The notes below the pieces were generated by a model, which saw only the letters and a program-made list of their open reading frames with translations, did no database searches and had not been told where the DNA came from. DNA of 48,083 bases from a virus. Position 1 is the stretch's first letter. Each line of letters begins with the position of its first letter. The stretch spans positions 1 to 48,083 of IMG/VR virus record IMGVR_UViG_3300001593_000008; one strand, given 5' to 3'. The position numbers and the translations under genes were made by a program. Of the stretch, positions 34,962-43,718 are shown piece by piece.

Positions 34962-36407
34962 CTAAGCCGCTTCTGTGAAAATGAACTGTGACGCAGCAAC
35001 TACGCGGGTACCTCTGTAGCAGATAAATTCCACGTAATCAACCATGGTACCATCCGTTGGGTTCATGCTACCCCCCCCATGACACCAGACCCTGATTCCA
35101 TTTCCTTGCGTTCCGCCTTTCGGAGCCTTCTGTACCATAACGGTTAGGTTCTTGTAAACCTTCGTTGCGTCATTGTAGTCCTGAGCTGTTCCGAATGGAA
35201 TGATATGTCCTGAGTTACGGAAGAAATCTACTCCGGGAGTAACACCTGTAGTGAATTCAGTATTATACTGACGATACTTTTTCACTCCAATCATGTAGTC
35301 GTCGACGTTTACGTGCTTTACGCCGTAATTGATTAGGGCTTCTTCAGAGGCCTCGTTCTTGCCCCAAACAAATGCACCTGCCGGGTACGTAGAGAACAGC
35401 CCATCGCTGAAGTCTTGGCGCAAGAAGATGTCCTGCATCCACAAACATTGTTTTGCGCAGCCGTTAACGTCCATGATCCTCGTTATCTCATGTAGTTTGG
35501 CTATGTCCAAATTTCCGGGAGTGATTCCTACTGTTTCGCCATCGGTGGCAATTTTAGGGAACACTCCTTGAGAACCCTTGGAACTGTACCCATTAGCATT
35601 TACGATAGCCGTGTTGTTCTGAATGTCGCCACGGAGTAGTTTAAACTCTACGTCGTTTTTGAATCTAGTTTCTGTCTTCACCAATGACTTGTAAGTGAAC
35701 AAGGAAGTACCAGCCTGCTGGACAGCAGCCGAACCAGTCACTCCACCAGTGTAGTACACCTGCGTCATTTCAGCCAGATCGGTGCCAGCGTGCGTATCCC
35801 TCATTTCAGTGATATTGTTGCTGTACTTCTGATCCAAATGAACGAGTGCGGATGCGCTACCGGACGCTTCGCCGACGTCCATCTGACCACCGAATAACAG
35901 AACATCGCTTGTCAGCAAGGACGTTGCTCCGGCGGATGCAAGAGATTGTCCGGTCTGTTTTGGAGCGACTTGGAATGTAAAGGCTCCCGGAGTGGTTGTA
36001 ACGATGGAGTTGGGTAAAATGACCCCTTCCACGTTTGTAGAGGCCACCCGTACCGTTTCGCCGCCTCTTAGTGGGGCTTGTGTCCCACCATTAAAATGGA
36101 AAGGCGCAGCCAAGGTCGGAGCAATCGTAGCGCCGACAGCAGCCGACACGTTGTTGGCGATCTGGATGCCGGGCATTAATTTACCCCTATTCTCGAACCA
36201 AAAATAGTTCTGGTTAAAAACTTCTTCCATCCCGCCGTAGGTGGATAACCACCATGTGAGGTCTTCGTTACCATATTTTTCAACGTAATCTTTGTAATAC
36301 TGAGGGGTTAGCAGTTGTAAGTAACTGACTAGCCCCTGTGTCGCGCCATTAGCTAATGCTATCTGGCCCGGCTGCAATATATTCCCTGTAGGAATTCCTG
36401 TAGGCAT
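34962..36407 (-). CDS. Major capsid protein, 481 aa
   Basis: The assignment rests on position and size: it follows the scaffold-like gene and portal and precedes the connector genes, and the length suits an HK97-fold capsid protein. The N-terminus contains YYKDYVEKYGNEDLTWWLSTYGGM, probably the N-arm and helix region. The middle is Ala/Gly/Thr-rich, and the C-terminal part has beta-rich segments (VEFICYRGTRVVAASQF). There is no obvious N-terminal protease-cleavage delta domain. A hairpin after the stop could raise its mRNA relative to the downstream genes. Structural identity was not checked by search. Confidence 0.8.
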   Translation of the reverse strand: MPTGIPTGNILQPGQIALANGATQGLVSYLQLLTPQYYKDYVEKYGNEDLTWWLSTYGGMEEVFNQNYFWFENRGKLMPGIQIANNVSAAVGATIAPTLAAPFHFNGGTQAPLRGGETVRVASTNVEGVILPNSIVTTTPGAFTFQVAPKQTGQSLASAGATSLLTSDVLLFGGQMDVGEASGSASALVHLDQKYSNNITEMRDTHAGTDLAEMTQVYYTGGVTGSAAVQQAGTSLFTYKSLVKTETRFKNDVEFKLLRGDIQNNTAIVNANGYSSKGSQGVFPKIATDGETVGITPGNLDIAKLHEITRIMDVNGCAKQCLWMQDIFLRQDFSDGLFSTYPAGAFVWGKNEASEEALINYGVKHVNVDDYMIGVKKYRQYNTEFTTGVTPGVDFFRNSGHIIPFGTAQDYNDATKVYKNLTVMVQKAPKGGTQGNGIRVWCHGGGSMNPTDGTMVDYVEFICYRGTRVVAASQFIFTEAA

Positions 36408-36435
36408 GATTTTTAAATTTTAAATTGTTAAGCAA

Positions 36436-37626
36436 TTACGCTTGTTTCCATAGTTGATCAATAGCATCCGCTTGTGTACCTTTCTCCGTCTTGTCCATTT
36501 GAACAACCTTGGATTCACCGTCAACTTTGATGTTCTTGTTTATTTTCGCCTGCGCTTTCATACGTTGCATACCGGTTTCGGTAGCAATGCTTTTAAAGAT
36601 TTTGTCCCGGTTATCCAGCAAATAGAGATCCTCCCCCATTCGCTTGATGTTTACCGATCCATCTTGATTGATCCAGCGTTTAGAAAATAAAGTATTAACA
36701 TCTAGCCCTTTATCGGCGAAAGCCTCCAATTCAGCCTTATAGGGAGCAAGGTCTTCAGGCTTGATGCCGTAGGACACTGGAAATTCCGCTACATCATCCT
36801 TGAAAGTAGTGGAAAATTCTTTAATCTCCCCTAGCTGCTTGGGCGCTTCTTTACGATAATTTTCAACAAATGCTTTGCGGGCCTCCAAAACCTCTTGGGG
36901 TGGCCCTTCTTGCTCTTGTCTTTTGGGTATTTCTGGTGGTACAAGCTCCGTAATTCGTTTGGCTAAATCTTGTTTAGCCGTAAATGCGTCCCGCTCAATA
37001 GCCCTGTTCACTTTTGCTACACGGGTATTGTATTCGATCATTCGCTCCTGAAAGTCTTCTGCTTCTTCCCCGACATTTTGCACAGGCTTTCTGGGAAGGG
37101 AATACCTTTCTTCGAAAACATCCTCTATATCTTCTGGTTTGAAGTGGGGATTGGTTTGCTGTAGATGCAATTTAATGGCGTCGGCGGCGGGGAGATCGAC
37201 AGCTTTTTTTAATTGACGTTGAGTATTCAGGTAATCTAAAACTTTATCAGTCTCACCGGCTTCCCATGCTTCGGCCAACATTTTGCTTTCTTCGTTGGCA
37301 AATTTCCTTTCAGCAGGAGTTTGAGCTTTCGAACGTAGCTGTTCGGCTTCTGTCTTTAAAGCCTTTACTTCATCCCATGACTTGAATCCAGTTTGCTTTT
37401 CAAGATACTCCAATTCATCAACGATTTCGTCAGCATCAGCAGGTTTGTCCGCTGGTTTATCGATAGGCTTTGCTGCTGCTCCCTCGTCTGTTACATCCGT
37501 CGGCTTAGTTGGTTCTGGGGCATTCGTAGTCCATCCGCCATCATCGAATAAATTACCAGATGGAGTAATGACTTGCATTCCGGGAAGTCCTTGTATAGGT
37601 TCTGCTACTGTTGATTCGTCTGCCAT
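36436..37626 (-). CDS. Putative scaffolding protein, 396 aa
   Basis: This is a highly charged, mostly helical protein rich in Glu, Lys, Asp and Ala. It has a disordered N-terminal third (repeats such as KPADKPADADE near residues 50-65) and a Lys-rich C-terminus (KINKNIKVDGESKVVQMDK, then QADAIDQLWKQA). Composition, length and location directly before the capsid gene are typical of phage scaffolding proteins that guide procapsid assembly and are removed later. No protease motif is visible, so it probably exits intact or is cut by an enzyme encoded elsewhere. Confidence 0.7.
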   Translation of the reverse strand: MADESTVAEPIQGLPGMQVITPSGNLFDDGGWTTNAPEPTKPTDVTDEGAAAKPIDKPADKPADADEIVDELEYLEKQTGFKSWDEVKALKTEAEQLRSKAQTPAERKFANEESKMLAEAWEAGETDKVLDYLNTQRQLKKAVDLPAADAIKLHLQQTNPHFKPEDIEDVFEERYSLPRKPVQNVGEEAEDFQERMIEYNTRVAKVNRAIERDAFTAKQDLAKRITELVPPEIPKRQEQEGPPQEVLEARKAFVENYRKEAPKQLGEIKEFSTTFKDDVAEFPVSYGIKPEDLAPYKAELEAFADKGLDVNTLFSKRWINQDGSVNIKRMGEDLYLLDNRDKIFKSIATETGMQRMKAQAKINKNIKVDGESKVVQMDKTEKGTQADAIDQLWKQA

Positions 37627-37631
37627 AAAAA

Positions 37632-38006
37632 TTACATTGTTTGTGAAATCTTAGCGAAGTATACCAGAATTTTACAGGTCGTCGAAGCCGTCCCATCAAA
37701 CTGTAAATACCTTGCTACAGATGAAAATTTATAAATTGTATTGGTGGCGGCTGTTGTTCCGGATGCTCCTGTTGTAGCATTTACACCTTGTACCGAAACC
37801 CAGTTAGTTGCACTCGTTGCATTGTCTTGCGCCTCTCCCGTAATACCACCGCCATCATTAGATCCTGAAAATGTAATAGCCCCGGCGAGATTAACAAAGT
37901 GTACGATAACAAAATCGAATCCAGATGTGTCAATTTGCAATAGGCCAGTGTTAGTCCCGATCCCCAAATTAAATTGGTTGGTGAAATCAACGTGCTTTGC
38001 TATCAT
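37632..38006 (-). CDS. Head decoration-like beta protein, 124 aa
   Basis: The protein is beta-rich and Gly/Thr/Ser-rich: FVIVHFVNLAGAITFSGS, then ATNTIYKFSSVARYLQF, then KILVYFAKIS at the C-terminus. This strand pattern and its place between portal and scaffold genes fit a capsid decoration or head-fibre protein. The gaps on either side are short (5 and 11 bp). The family is not identified. Confidence 0.6.
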   Translation of the reverse strand: MIAKHVDFTNQFNLGIGTNTGLLQIDTSGFDFVIVHFVNLAGAITFSGSNDGGGITGEAQDNATSATNWVSVQGVNATTGASGTTAATNTIYKFSSVARYLQFDGTASTTCKILVYFAKISQTM

Positions 38007-38017
38007 AATAATTTATT

Positions 38018-38293
38018 TTAAAAGAACGTGACGACCTCATTTGCAGCCAATTGACCCGGTGTTGAAGTGCTGTCAAATCTTAAATTTGGTTGTGCCGGTT
38101 TGCACCTGACTGTTATTCCGGCTGTATCAATTTCACTGACTGTTCCTAAGTTACCAGAACTCACCACCCCGCATTTTTGACCGACATAAAGATTGGCAAT
38201 ATTGGCATTAGATGCCGCCCAACTCATACTTAAAATCGCGTCTTGGCCGTCTAATGCTGGACTTGCCGTTGTGTTAGTGATATTTACGCTCAT
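38018..38293 (-). CDS. Small head protein, decoration-like, 91 aa
   Basis: It starts MSVNITNTTASPALDGQ and is beta-rich with Gly/Ser/Thr; two Cys residues occur near positions 42 and 64. The ATG overlaps the portal stop (ATGA). It pairs with the 124 aa protein as two small probable surface proteins of the head. Function is inferred from context. Confidence 0.55.
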   Translation of the reverse strand: MSVNITNTTASPALDGQDAILSMSWAASNANIANLYVGQKCGVVSSGNLGTVSEIDTAGITVRCKPAQPNLRFDSTSTPGQLAANEVVTFF

Positions 38294-40776
38294 TGCGGTT
38301 GTGTTTGTAGTGATTGATCTTGTAGTTGTCCTTGTTGCTGATCGGGTGGCCCTTGGTCTGGTTGGTTCTGATCCTGTGGCTGCTGTAATCCGCCGGGCTG
38401 TGGCGGACCTCCTGGTTGCGCGGCTGCCATCTGCATACCCTGTTGCATTCCTTGTTGTAAGGCTTGCTGGTTCTGCTGGTTTTCTGCGAATAACGGTATT
38501 CCTACATTTTTATACAATTCCATTGCGACTTGATCTAATCCGGGAGGCATGGCGACCCCAGCAGTCACTATAGAAGATATCATTTGGATAAACAATTCTT
38601 CTTTTTTGGCTTTACTCAAATCGGCATTTTTTTGAGCTTCATATCCTGCCTTCGCTTGCTCATGGGCCGCGTCTAACTGGGCTTTAAGTTGGACAGCTTG
38701 TTGCTGTGCTTGCGCGTTTTGTTGGGACTGTTGGGCGGCGGCTTGTTGTTGAGATTGCCACATTTTCTTTTGACACCGGCGCATGTACAGTTCGGCTAAC
38801 TTAACGTCATCCATAGCCAACCGTCTGAGTTTGAACGGGTCAAGGAATGTAATCAATTCCGGGTTGGCTTGCAAAGCCTGTTGCATGAACATGTCGAGCG
38901 CTTGCATCTGAGTATCGGTCGGCAACATTCTTGCGACCGTAGAAAAAGCTCTACCTTTTATGTTGTCTTCTTTCAGGATTTTTCTATAGGCATCCGCCCC
39001 GTAGGTTACGCTATCATGCAGTAGGCAGGAAATCCTTTTTGCCGTCCCTTCCATGCAGTAGAGATAGGCATCGTACATGTAATCGGTCGCCTCATCTGCC
39101 GCTTGCATGGCGGATTGTACATTATCGCTTGTGACGCGTGGTTTAGCGGCCTGTGTGGATATGCTCGGATCTTCCCCAAGTTCATCCTTGTATACCTTGT
39201 AGTGAAATTCGTAGGTCTGTATAAGCCCCTGCATTTGGGACATGAAGCCGGAATTGGCTAGTTCTTCAATCGGAACCGGGATAGGATTCCCCTCGGCATC
39301 TTTGCCACGGTAGTAAAGCATCCCGGTTTGCTGATAAAATTTAACAGGGTCTATCAGTCTATTTTTATCACCTAGCCCATAATCCAGTTCTTGAATGGCG
39401 TCCGTATTCACGGCGGCCCCGTGCGGAATCATGGACATGACGCACTGTTGTATTTTGTACCGCGCCAATATCATTTGATCCGCCGGTTCTTCAACCTTCT
39501 CCGGAATGGCCACGTTCTTCATATCCTGATTCTGGTACATGTACGGCGCGTACGGAAACAGACATTCGCCGTATTCTTTTGGATCTTGCGGTCGGATCAT
39601 GTTCTCCCAAAGGCCCCACGAAAGAATAGTTTCAGTACTTCTGATATAAAGGCCCTTGTAGATTTTGATGTTCTTGTCTTCTACGTATTCTTCGTTGTCG
39701 GCCAACTTTGCCGGAGTGCCACCTTTTTTAAGCAGGGTGCTTTTGTTCTTTTTGGTTTGGACTAAGGTGTACGGGTCTTTATCCAAGGTCTTCACATAGA
39801 ACCGGACGACGGGGACGTTCCATTCGTCGTAAGGGCGTAGTACAGCTACGTTCCATTCAACTAGCCACCGGAGTTTATCGTACAATTGGTATTCCTGAGA
39901 GCTTTGAGCAATCTCCCAAAGCTGTTCTTCCGTTAGATGGCCGCCAAATTCAACCCCAAACTTACCTCGGATTTCGGTAATCTTCATTCCTATCGCATCC
40001 CCTTGCCAAGAACAATCGTGCAAATCATTGTATTCCGACCATGAATAGAAAAAGTTTTCCGATTTGATCCAAGACACATCAATCACCCCGTTGGTGTCCA
40101 TTTCCGTATGAGTGACCGGCAGTCCTACTTCTGCGCTATCGTGTAGTAATTTTTCCTTGTTCTGGTCAAAAAATCCATTGGCGTCAAGAACATCATTCAC
40201 TCCCTTTTCGTATAAAATTTCTTCCGGGAGACGTTGCAATTCATTTGACCATAAAAGAAGTTCGTCTGGGTCTTCGGGTATAAACTGATCTTTGGGAGTA
40301 ATTTGGGTGCCGGACGCCTGTTCCAATTGGGCGACCATATCCCGGTGCATCATGTAAAATTCCGCCTGTTGATACCCTTCTATCCGGTCTTTTTCGGATA
40401 GCGAATCCGTCGCCCTAACCACAATCTTTTCATTCCGCCCCATCCATCGACCGACTATTTTGGAAATGGTCGTACTGACTACCTTTATCGCCGCCCAGTT
40501 CAGATTGATGTAGTTAACCTTACCGTTGAAGTCAAGCCTATCCTGCCATTTAACAGGGTCAACCTTACCAGCGGCCAAGTCTCGATTTACTTTAAACCTG
40601 CTGTTTCTGATCCAAAAATACCCGCTCCCTATTCCAGCAAAAACAGTCGAGCAGATGTACTGAGCTATTTGCTTTCCGACAAGCGGATCGCTTTTTTGCT
40701 TGACATTCACCATTAACTGGAAGTACTTCAGGGCTTCTGTGCCCCCAATGCTGGTAATTTTTTCTGATTCAGCCAA
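38290..40776 (-). CDS. Portal protein, 828 aa
   Basis: The length and place after the terminase fit a podovirus portal, the dodecameric DNA channel at the head vertex. The core has aromatic-rich strands (VEWNVAVLRPYDEWNVPVVRFY) and helices (RYKIQQCVMSMIPHG). The C-terminal ~150 residues are Gln-rich and Pro/Gly-rich, ending QLQDQSLQTQPQ. The first usable start after an in-frame TGA is TTG at 40776-40774; the next ATG would cut 21 residues. A candidate -7 promoter element (TAAATTTG) lies 19-27 bp upstream. Confidence 0.75.
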   Translation of the reverse strand: MAESEKITSIGGTEALKYFQLMVNVKQKSDPLVGKQIAQYICSTVFAGIGSGYFWIRNSRFKVNRDLAAGKVDPVKWQDRLDFNGKVNYINLNWAAIKVVSTTISKIVGRWMGRNEKIVVRATDSLSEKDRIEGYQQAEFYMMHRDMVAQLEQASGTQITPKDQFIPEDPDELLLWSNELQRLPEEILYEKGVNDVLDANGFFDQNKEKLLHDSAEVGLPVTHTEMDTNGVIDVSWIKSENFFYSWSEYNDLHDCSWQGDAIGMKITEIRGKFGVEFGGHLTEEQLWEIAQSSQEYQLYDKLRWLVEWNVAVLRPYDEWNVPVVRFYVKTLDKDPYTLVQTKKNKSTLLKKGGTPAKLADNEEYVEDKNIKIYKGLYIRSTETILSWGLWENMIRPQDPKEYGECLFPYAPYMYQNQDMKNVAIPEKVEEPADQMILARYKIQQCVMSMIPHGAAVNTDAIQELDYGLGDKNRLIDPVKFYQQTGMLYYRGKDAEGNPIPVPIEELANSGFMSQMQGLIQTYEFHYKVYKDELGEDPSISTQAAKPRVTSDNVQSAMQAADEATDYMYDAYLYCMEGTAKRISCLLHDSVTYGADAYRKILKEDNIKGRAFSTVARMLPTDTQMQALDMFMQQALQANPELITFLDPFKLRRLAMDDVKLAELYMRRCQKKMWQSQQQAAAQQSQQNAQAQQQAVQLKAQLDAAHEQAKAGYEAQKNADLSKAKKEELFIQMISSIVTAGVAMPPGLDQVAMELYKNVGIPLFAENQQNQQALQQGMQQGMQMAAAQPGGPPQPGGLQQPQDQNQPDQGPPDQQQGQLQDQSLQTQPQ

Positions 40777-40795
40777 TAATGTGGAATTATTGGTT

Positions 40796-40803
40796 CAAAT
40801 TTA
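40796..40803 (-). promoter_or_regulatory. Candidate Bacteroidota -7 element for the portal gene
   Basis: TAAATTTG on the minus strand matches the TAnnTTTG consensus of the Bacteroidota housekeeping sigma factor. Transcription would start a few bases on, giving a leader of roughly 14 bases before the portal TTG. I do not see a good TTTG -33 box at the right spacing, so this is tentative. Confidence 0.4.
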
Positions 40804-40852
40804 ATGCTTTACAATAGATGGCGTTAGTATCTGAAAAGAAATCGTGGAACAC

Positions 40853-40886
40853 ATTGTGTGGAACGGTCCACTAATTTATATATTTG
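40853..40886 (+). promoter_or_regulatory. Candidate Bacteroidota promoter on the plus strand with operator-like palindrome
   Basis: TATATTTG at 40879-40886 fits the TAnnTTTG -7 element. ATTG at 40853-40856 may serve as the -33 box, with a 22 bp spacer. The -33 region coincides with an 11-bp palindrome (40849-40859, ACACA-T-TGTGT). A direct repeat GTGGAAC lies at 40844-40850 and 40858-40864. Expected transcription starts just before the ATG at 40897, giving a very short or leaderless mRNA for the zinc-ribbon gene. Confidence 0.45.
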
Positions 40887-40896
40887 TTCATCCATT

Positions 40897-41055
40897 ATGA
40901 GGCCAAGAAATAAAAAGGGTCGTAATCCAAATTGCGCAAAATGCGGCAAACCGATTGAGGAAAATCGTAAAGGGAAATATGGCTACTGTAAAAAATGCCA
41001 TTCGGCCCACATGCGCAATAGTCGAAAAATCAGTTCACCGTTGGTGTGTAATTAG
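40897..41055 (+). CDS. Plus-strand zinc-ribbon mini-protein, 52 aa
   Basis: This is the only convincing plus-strand gene. The protein is basic with a compact zinc-binding pattern: NPNCAKCGKPIEEN, then GYCKKCHSAHMR (C-x2-C, 14 residues, C-x2-C, His). It resembles the zinc-ribbon starts of small phage DNA-binding and HNH-associated proteins. I chose ATG 40897, right after the plus-strand promoter candidate; an ATG at 40858 is also in frame. Its last 26 bp overlap the terminase stop region head-to-tail. It may be a regulator or a moron gene; function is not known. Confidence 0.55.
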   Translation: MRPRNKKGRNPNCAKCGKPIEENRKGKYGYCKKCHSAHMRNSRKISSPLVCN

Positions 41056-43099
41056 GGTTCTCATACACTTTTACCAACGGGCTTTTTCTTGGCGGCGGTT
41101 TTGCGTCAGGCTCCATCAACACGACCAAAAGAATTAAGAAGGATACCACTGTATCAAAGGCGGTGCGGTCGTATGGATCGAATAAAAGAAGATTAGCCAA
41201 CAATTCCTCAAAGTCAATTAGCGGACAATAATTTTCGACATAGGCTATCCCGGTATCTAATTGTTTTGTTAAACTGAAGGGGGTAGTTGGAAATCCCCTG
41301 AATCTGTCAGGGTCTTTTCTTTTGGTTGGATCAATTGTACTCATCGGGTATCTGCCCAAATAACCCAATCTCCCCCTGTCTTTAAAATAACTCAGGTAAT
41401 CGTCTGCATTGTGTTCGTACCAAACCAAAAACGAATTGTATTCTGCGCAAAGCATTACCTGCTCGTGTAGAATTTCTTTTGTAGATGGACGCCCGTATAG
41501 ATGCTGAATTGGTTTACCAGTGTTGTACGGGTTTTGTATGTCGAATTTAAGCCCAACCCATCCTGACGCCTTCGATCCGTATTTCCTACCGCCTTGGCTA
41601 TTGCTATACCCGTCCACGGCCATAGCTCCGATATGCGTTCGGACCGGCATCCTAACCCCATCTACGATAACAAACTTATTAGCGTCTTCGGGCTTTAATA
41701 TGTCTGTGCATCGCCAATGAAAACTATTTTCTTTTGGATCAACATCCCGCCATTTTACTATTTGATCCAAATCCCTATAGTATAAAATGGTTCTTTTCGG
41801 AATTTTGTTTTCCTCAAGTTCGCTTTGGCGAAGATGTATTTTATGAGAATTGAAAACAGAATCTGTGTTGGCCGCCTCAAACATCTCTTTTATAGTGCAG
41901 GGATTCTGACGAATTTCTTCCTCCAATAATTCAGAATCTAGCCCTTCCCTCCGACTGTAGATATATTTTCTTGCCCCTAGTTGTATATCTTCTTCCGAAA
42001 TTTCGGATATGGTTTCGCCGGTGTTTGGGTCTTTGACTACCCATTTTTCAACCAGGTATTTATACTGTTCTTCTGTGGGTTCGTCTATAACAGACATGCC
42101 ATATTTATCAATAAACCCTTCGTAGTTATCGTAGGCCGGGGTGAAGTAAGTTACAAACCTATTCTTTGTTTTCTTACCCGGGTTCTTAAACTGATTGGCC
42201 GCATCCCAAAACTTTTTATACTCAGCGCCACCACCTTTTGTCATTTCATTTACAGTAGAGGGGCATTCTGCAAACCCAACACGCTTGGCTCCCTTTATCA
42301 TCGTCTTGGTGACCTTAGATATAAACTTGGAGAATTTAACATCTAACGGCCACTTACCTCCTTCATCCCAAAGACCACGGCTAATCCTTCCCCTATCGTA
42401 CGCATTTTCTACTGGTGCCCGGTAGTTCACCTTACATCGCATCCCCTTACCACTAACTTCACCCTTGTTTATCTTGACTGCAAACACCAACTCGGTTACG
42501 CTATCTGCCCTGTTTAGTTGCCTTGGTTTTAAGAATACCGGGAGTTGGTTGTACCCAAAAGTAACCATTTCAAGAAAAGTCTCCCTGCTATCCGTATTTG
42601 TTTTGCTGACCAGACCGCAATTGCTATTGGTAAAAAATATACACTCGTAAATCAAATTAGATGTGGCCTGAGAGCTTGCCCCTTCGCGTCGCTTCTTGCC
42701 TCTCCCGATTCCTATACACCACAATACATTTTCCCAGTGTTCCAGAAATAGAAAATAATTTCTATCGGCCATTCTTGCATCAGGGTAGATGTCATCCTCT
42801 AATTTCCACCATTGCCAATAAAAATAGTTTTTACCTGTTATATAAGTTGGGATGCCTCTATTAAAATACCAATAACCTTTTTTGCATTTATGCACTTCGA
42901 GTGTAGCATATGCCTTTTGCTGCGGAGTTAAGATTGCATTTTTATCCTCGTCAAATGAAATGTTATCAAAATAGTCTGGCAATTCTTTTCTAACCCAAAC
43001 TTGATCATCTAATGGTAGTCCATACCCGTCGATAACTTCAAGTGGCGGCTGGTCTGGCAGATAGATGGTTGATCCGTATATTTTTGTTGTTTCAGCCAT
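41030..43099 (-). CDS. terL: Terminase large subunit (TerL), 689 aa
   Basis: The N-terminal ATPase half has a basic P-loop-like segment GIGRGKKRREGASS (about 130-143), which is atypical for Walker A but resembles the RRxG(S) form of some large terminases. The Walker B-like motif is RGLWDEGG (244-246 WDE). The C-terminal half carries an RNase H-like nuclease, with MAVDGYSN (Asp 496), then VWYEHNADDY, and acidic residues in FDPYDRTAFD near 650. I use ATG 43099 (MAETTKIYG); ATG 43114 would add five residues. It cuts and pumps DNA into the head through the portal. An HNH endonuclease gene overlaps its start. Confidence 0.9.
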   Translation of the reverse strand: MAETTKIYGSTIYLPDQPPLEVIDGYGLPLDDQVWVRKELPDYFDNISFDEDKNAILTPQQKAYATLEVHKCKKGYWYFNRGIPTYITGKNYFYWQWWKLEDDIYPDARMADRNYFLFLEHWENVLWCIGIGRGKKRREGASSQATSNLIYECIFFTNSNCGLVSKTNTDSRETFLEMVTFGYNQLPVFLKPRQLNRADSVTELVFAVKINKGEVSGKGMRCKVNYRAPVENAYDRGRISRGLWDEGGKWPLDVKFSKFISKVTKTMIKGAKRVGFAECPSTVNEMTKGGGAEYKKFWDAANQFKNPGKKTKNRFVTYFTPAYDNYEGFIDKYGMSVIDEPTEEQYKYLVEKWVVKDPNTGETISEISEEDIQLGARKYIYSRREGLDSELLEEEIRQNPCTIKEMFEAANTDSVFNSHKIHLRQSELEENKIPKRTILYYRDLDQIVKWRDVDPKENSFHWRCTDILKPEDANKFVIVDGVRMPVRTHIGAMAVDGYSNSQGGRKYGSKASGWVGLKFDIQNPYNTGKPIQHLYGRPSTKEILHEQVMLCAEYNSFLVWYEHNADDYLSYFKDRGRLGYLGRYPMSTIDPTKRKDPDRFRGFPTTPFSLTKQLDTGIAYVENYCPLIDFEELLANLLLFDPYDRTAFDTVVSFLILLVVLMEPDAKPPPRKSPLVKVYENPNYTPTVN

Positions 43100-43718
43100 T
43101 AAGACATTTTTCAATGCTCCATCCTCTTGAAAGCCGCTGATAAAGATTTTTCAATGATATATTTAAATCATCAGCCCATTGGGAAACTGTTTTTGTCTGA
43201 TTATTATGTGTTATTAGCCTGCTTGTCCTTCTTTTATTTGAATTTGACTTTGGAGTTATGAACATGCATGTGGAAGGGGAATAAATAAGGCCATCACCTT
43301 TTAAATCTTTGTCTAATTGCAGTCCTTCTTCCCATCCATTAGCTATTGCCCATCTAAAGAACGACATGAAGTCGTCCCTCCACTCTTCACATACGGTCAC
43401 GCCTCTTCCTCCATAGTCTTTGTATTGCGTAACGGACGGAGTGTAGCACCTAGACTTCATGCTGCTCCAAACTCCGTAAAGCTTGTGTCCTTTTAGCTTA
43501 TGCCTAGAATTGGCCGCTGAAGTTGCCTTTTTATGCAAGCACCCGCAACTTCTGGTTTCGCAGGTCTTCACCTTGTATATCTGGGATATGAATTTATTGC
43601 CACAAACGCACCTAAAGGCGGCGAATCTCCTTTTGGCATTATTGTCTACATTATGCAAAAAAATTGCTTCCCCTACTTGCTCACCATATTTATATTCTAT
43701 TCTATTCCACATATTCAT
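43092..43718 (-). CDS. HNH homing endonuclease with zinc ribbon and C-terminal NUMOD/HTH
   Basis: Residues 37-61 hold a zinc-ribbon motif (C37, C39, then C53, C58, C60). Residues about 80-165 form the phage HNH-type domain, with LYGVWSSMKSRCY, DYGGRGVTVCEEW, GLQLDKDLKGDG and YSPSTCMFIT. The C-terminal ~40 residues are a NUMOD-like helix-turn-helix (TVSQWADDLNISLKNLYQRL). It begins with an ATGA overlap and ends 8 bp inside the terminase gene (or 23 bp if TerL starts at 43114). This is a free-standing homing gene whose natural target is probably the terminase locus of related phages. Confidence 0.8.
   Translation of the reverse strand: MNMWNRIEYKYGEQVGEAIFLHNVDNNAKRRFAAFRCVCGNKFISQIYKVKTCETRSCGCLHKKATSAANSRHKLKGHKLYGVWSSMKSRCYTPSVTQYKDYGGRGVTVCEEWRDDFMSFFRWAIANGWEEGLQLDKDLKGDGLIYSPSTCMFITPKSNSNKRRTSRLITHNNQTKTVSQWADDLNISLKNLYQRLSRGWSIEKCLNG

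Noticed and set aside
35066-35080. Possible frameshift at an 8-base C run in the capsid gene
   Set aside because: The reading frame stays open on both sides and the protein continues with normal composition, so no frameshift is needed.
38290-38480. Gln/Pro-rich 3' end of the portal gene as a DNA repeat element
   Set aside because: It is a low-complexity protein tail (Gln, Pro, Gly codons) within an open frame, not a dispersed or regularly spaced repeat.
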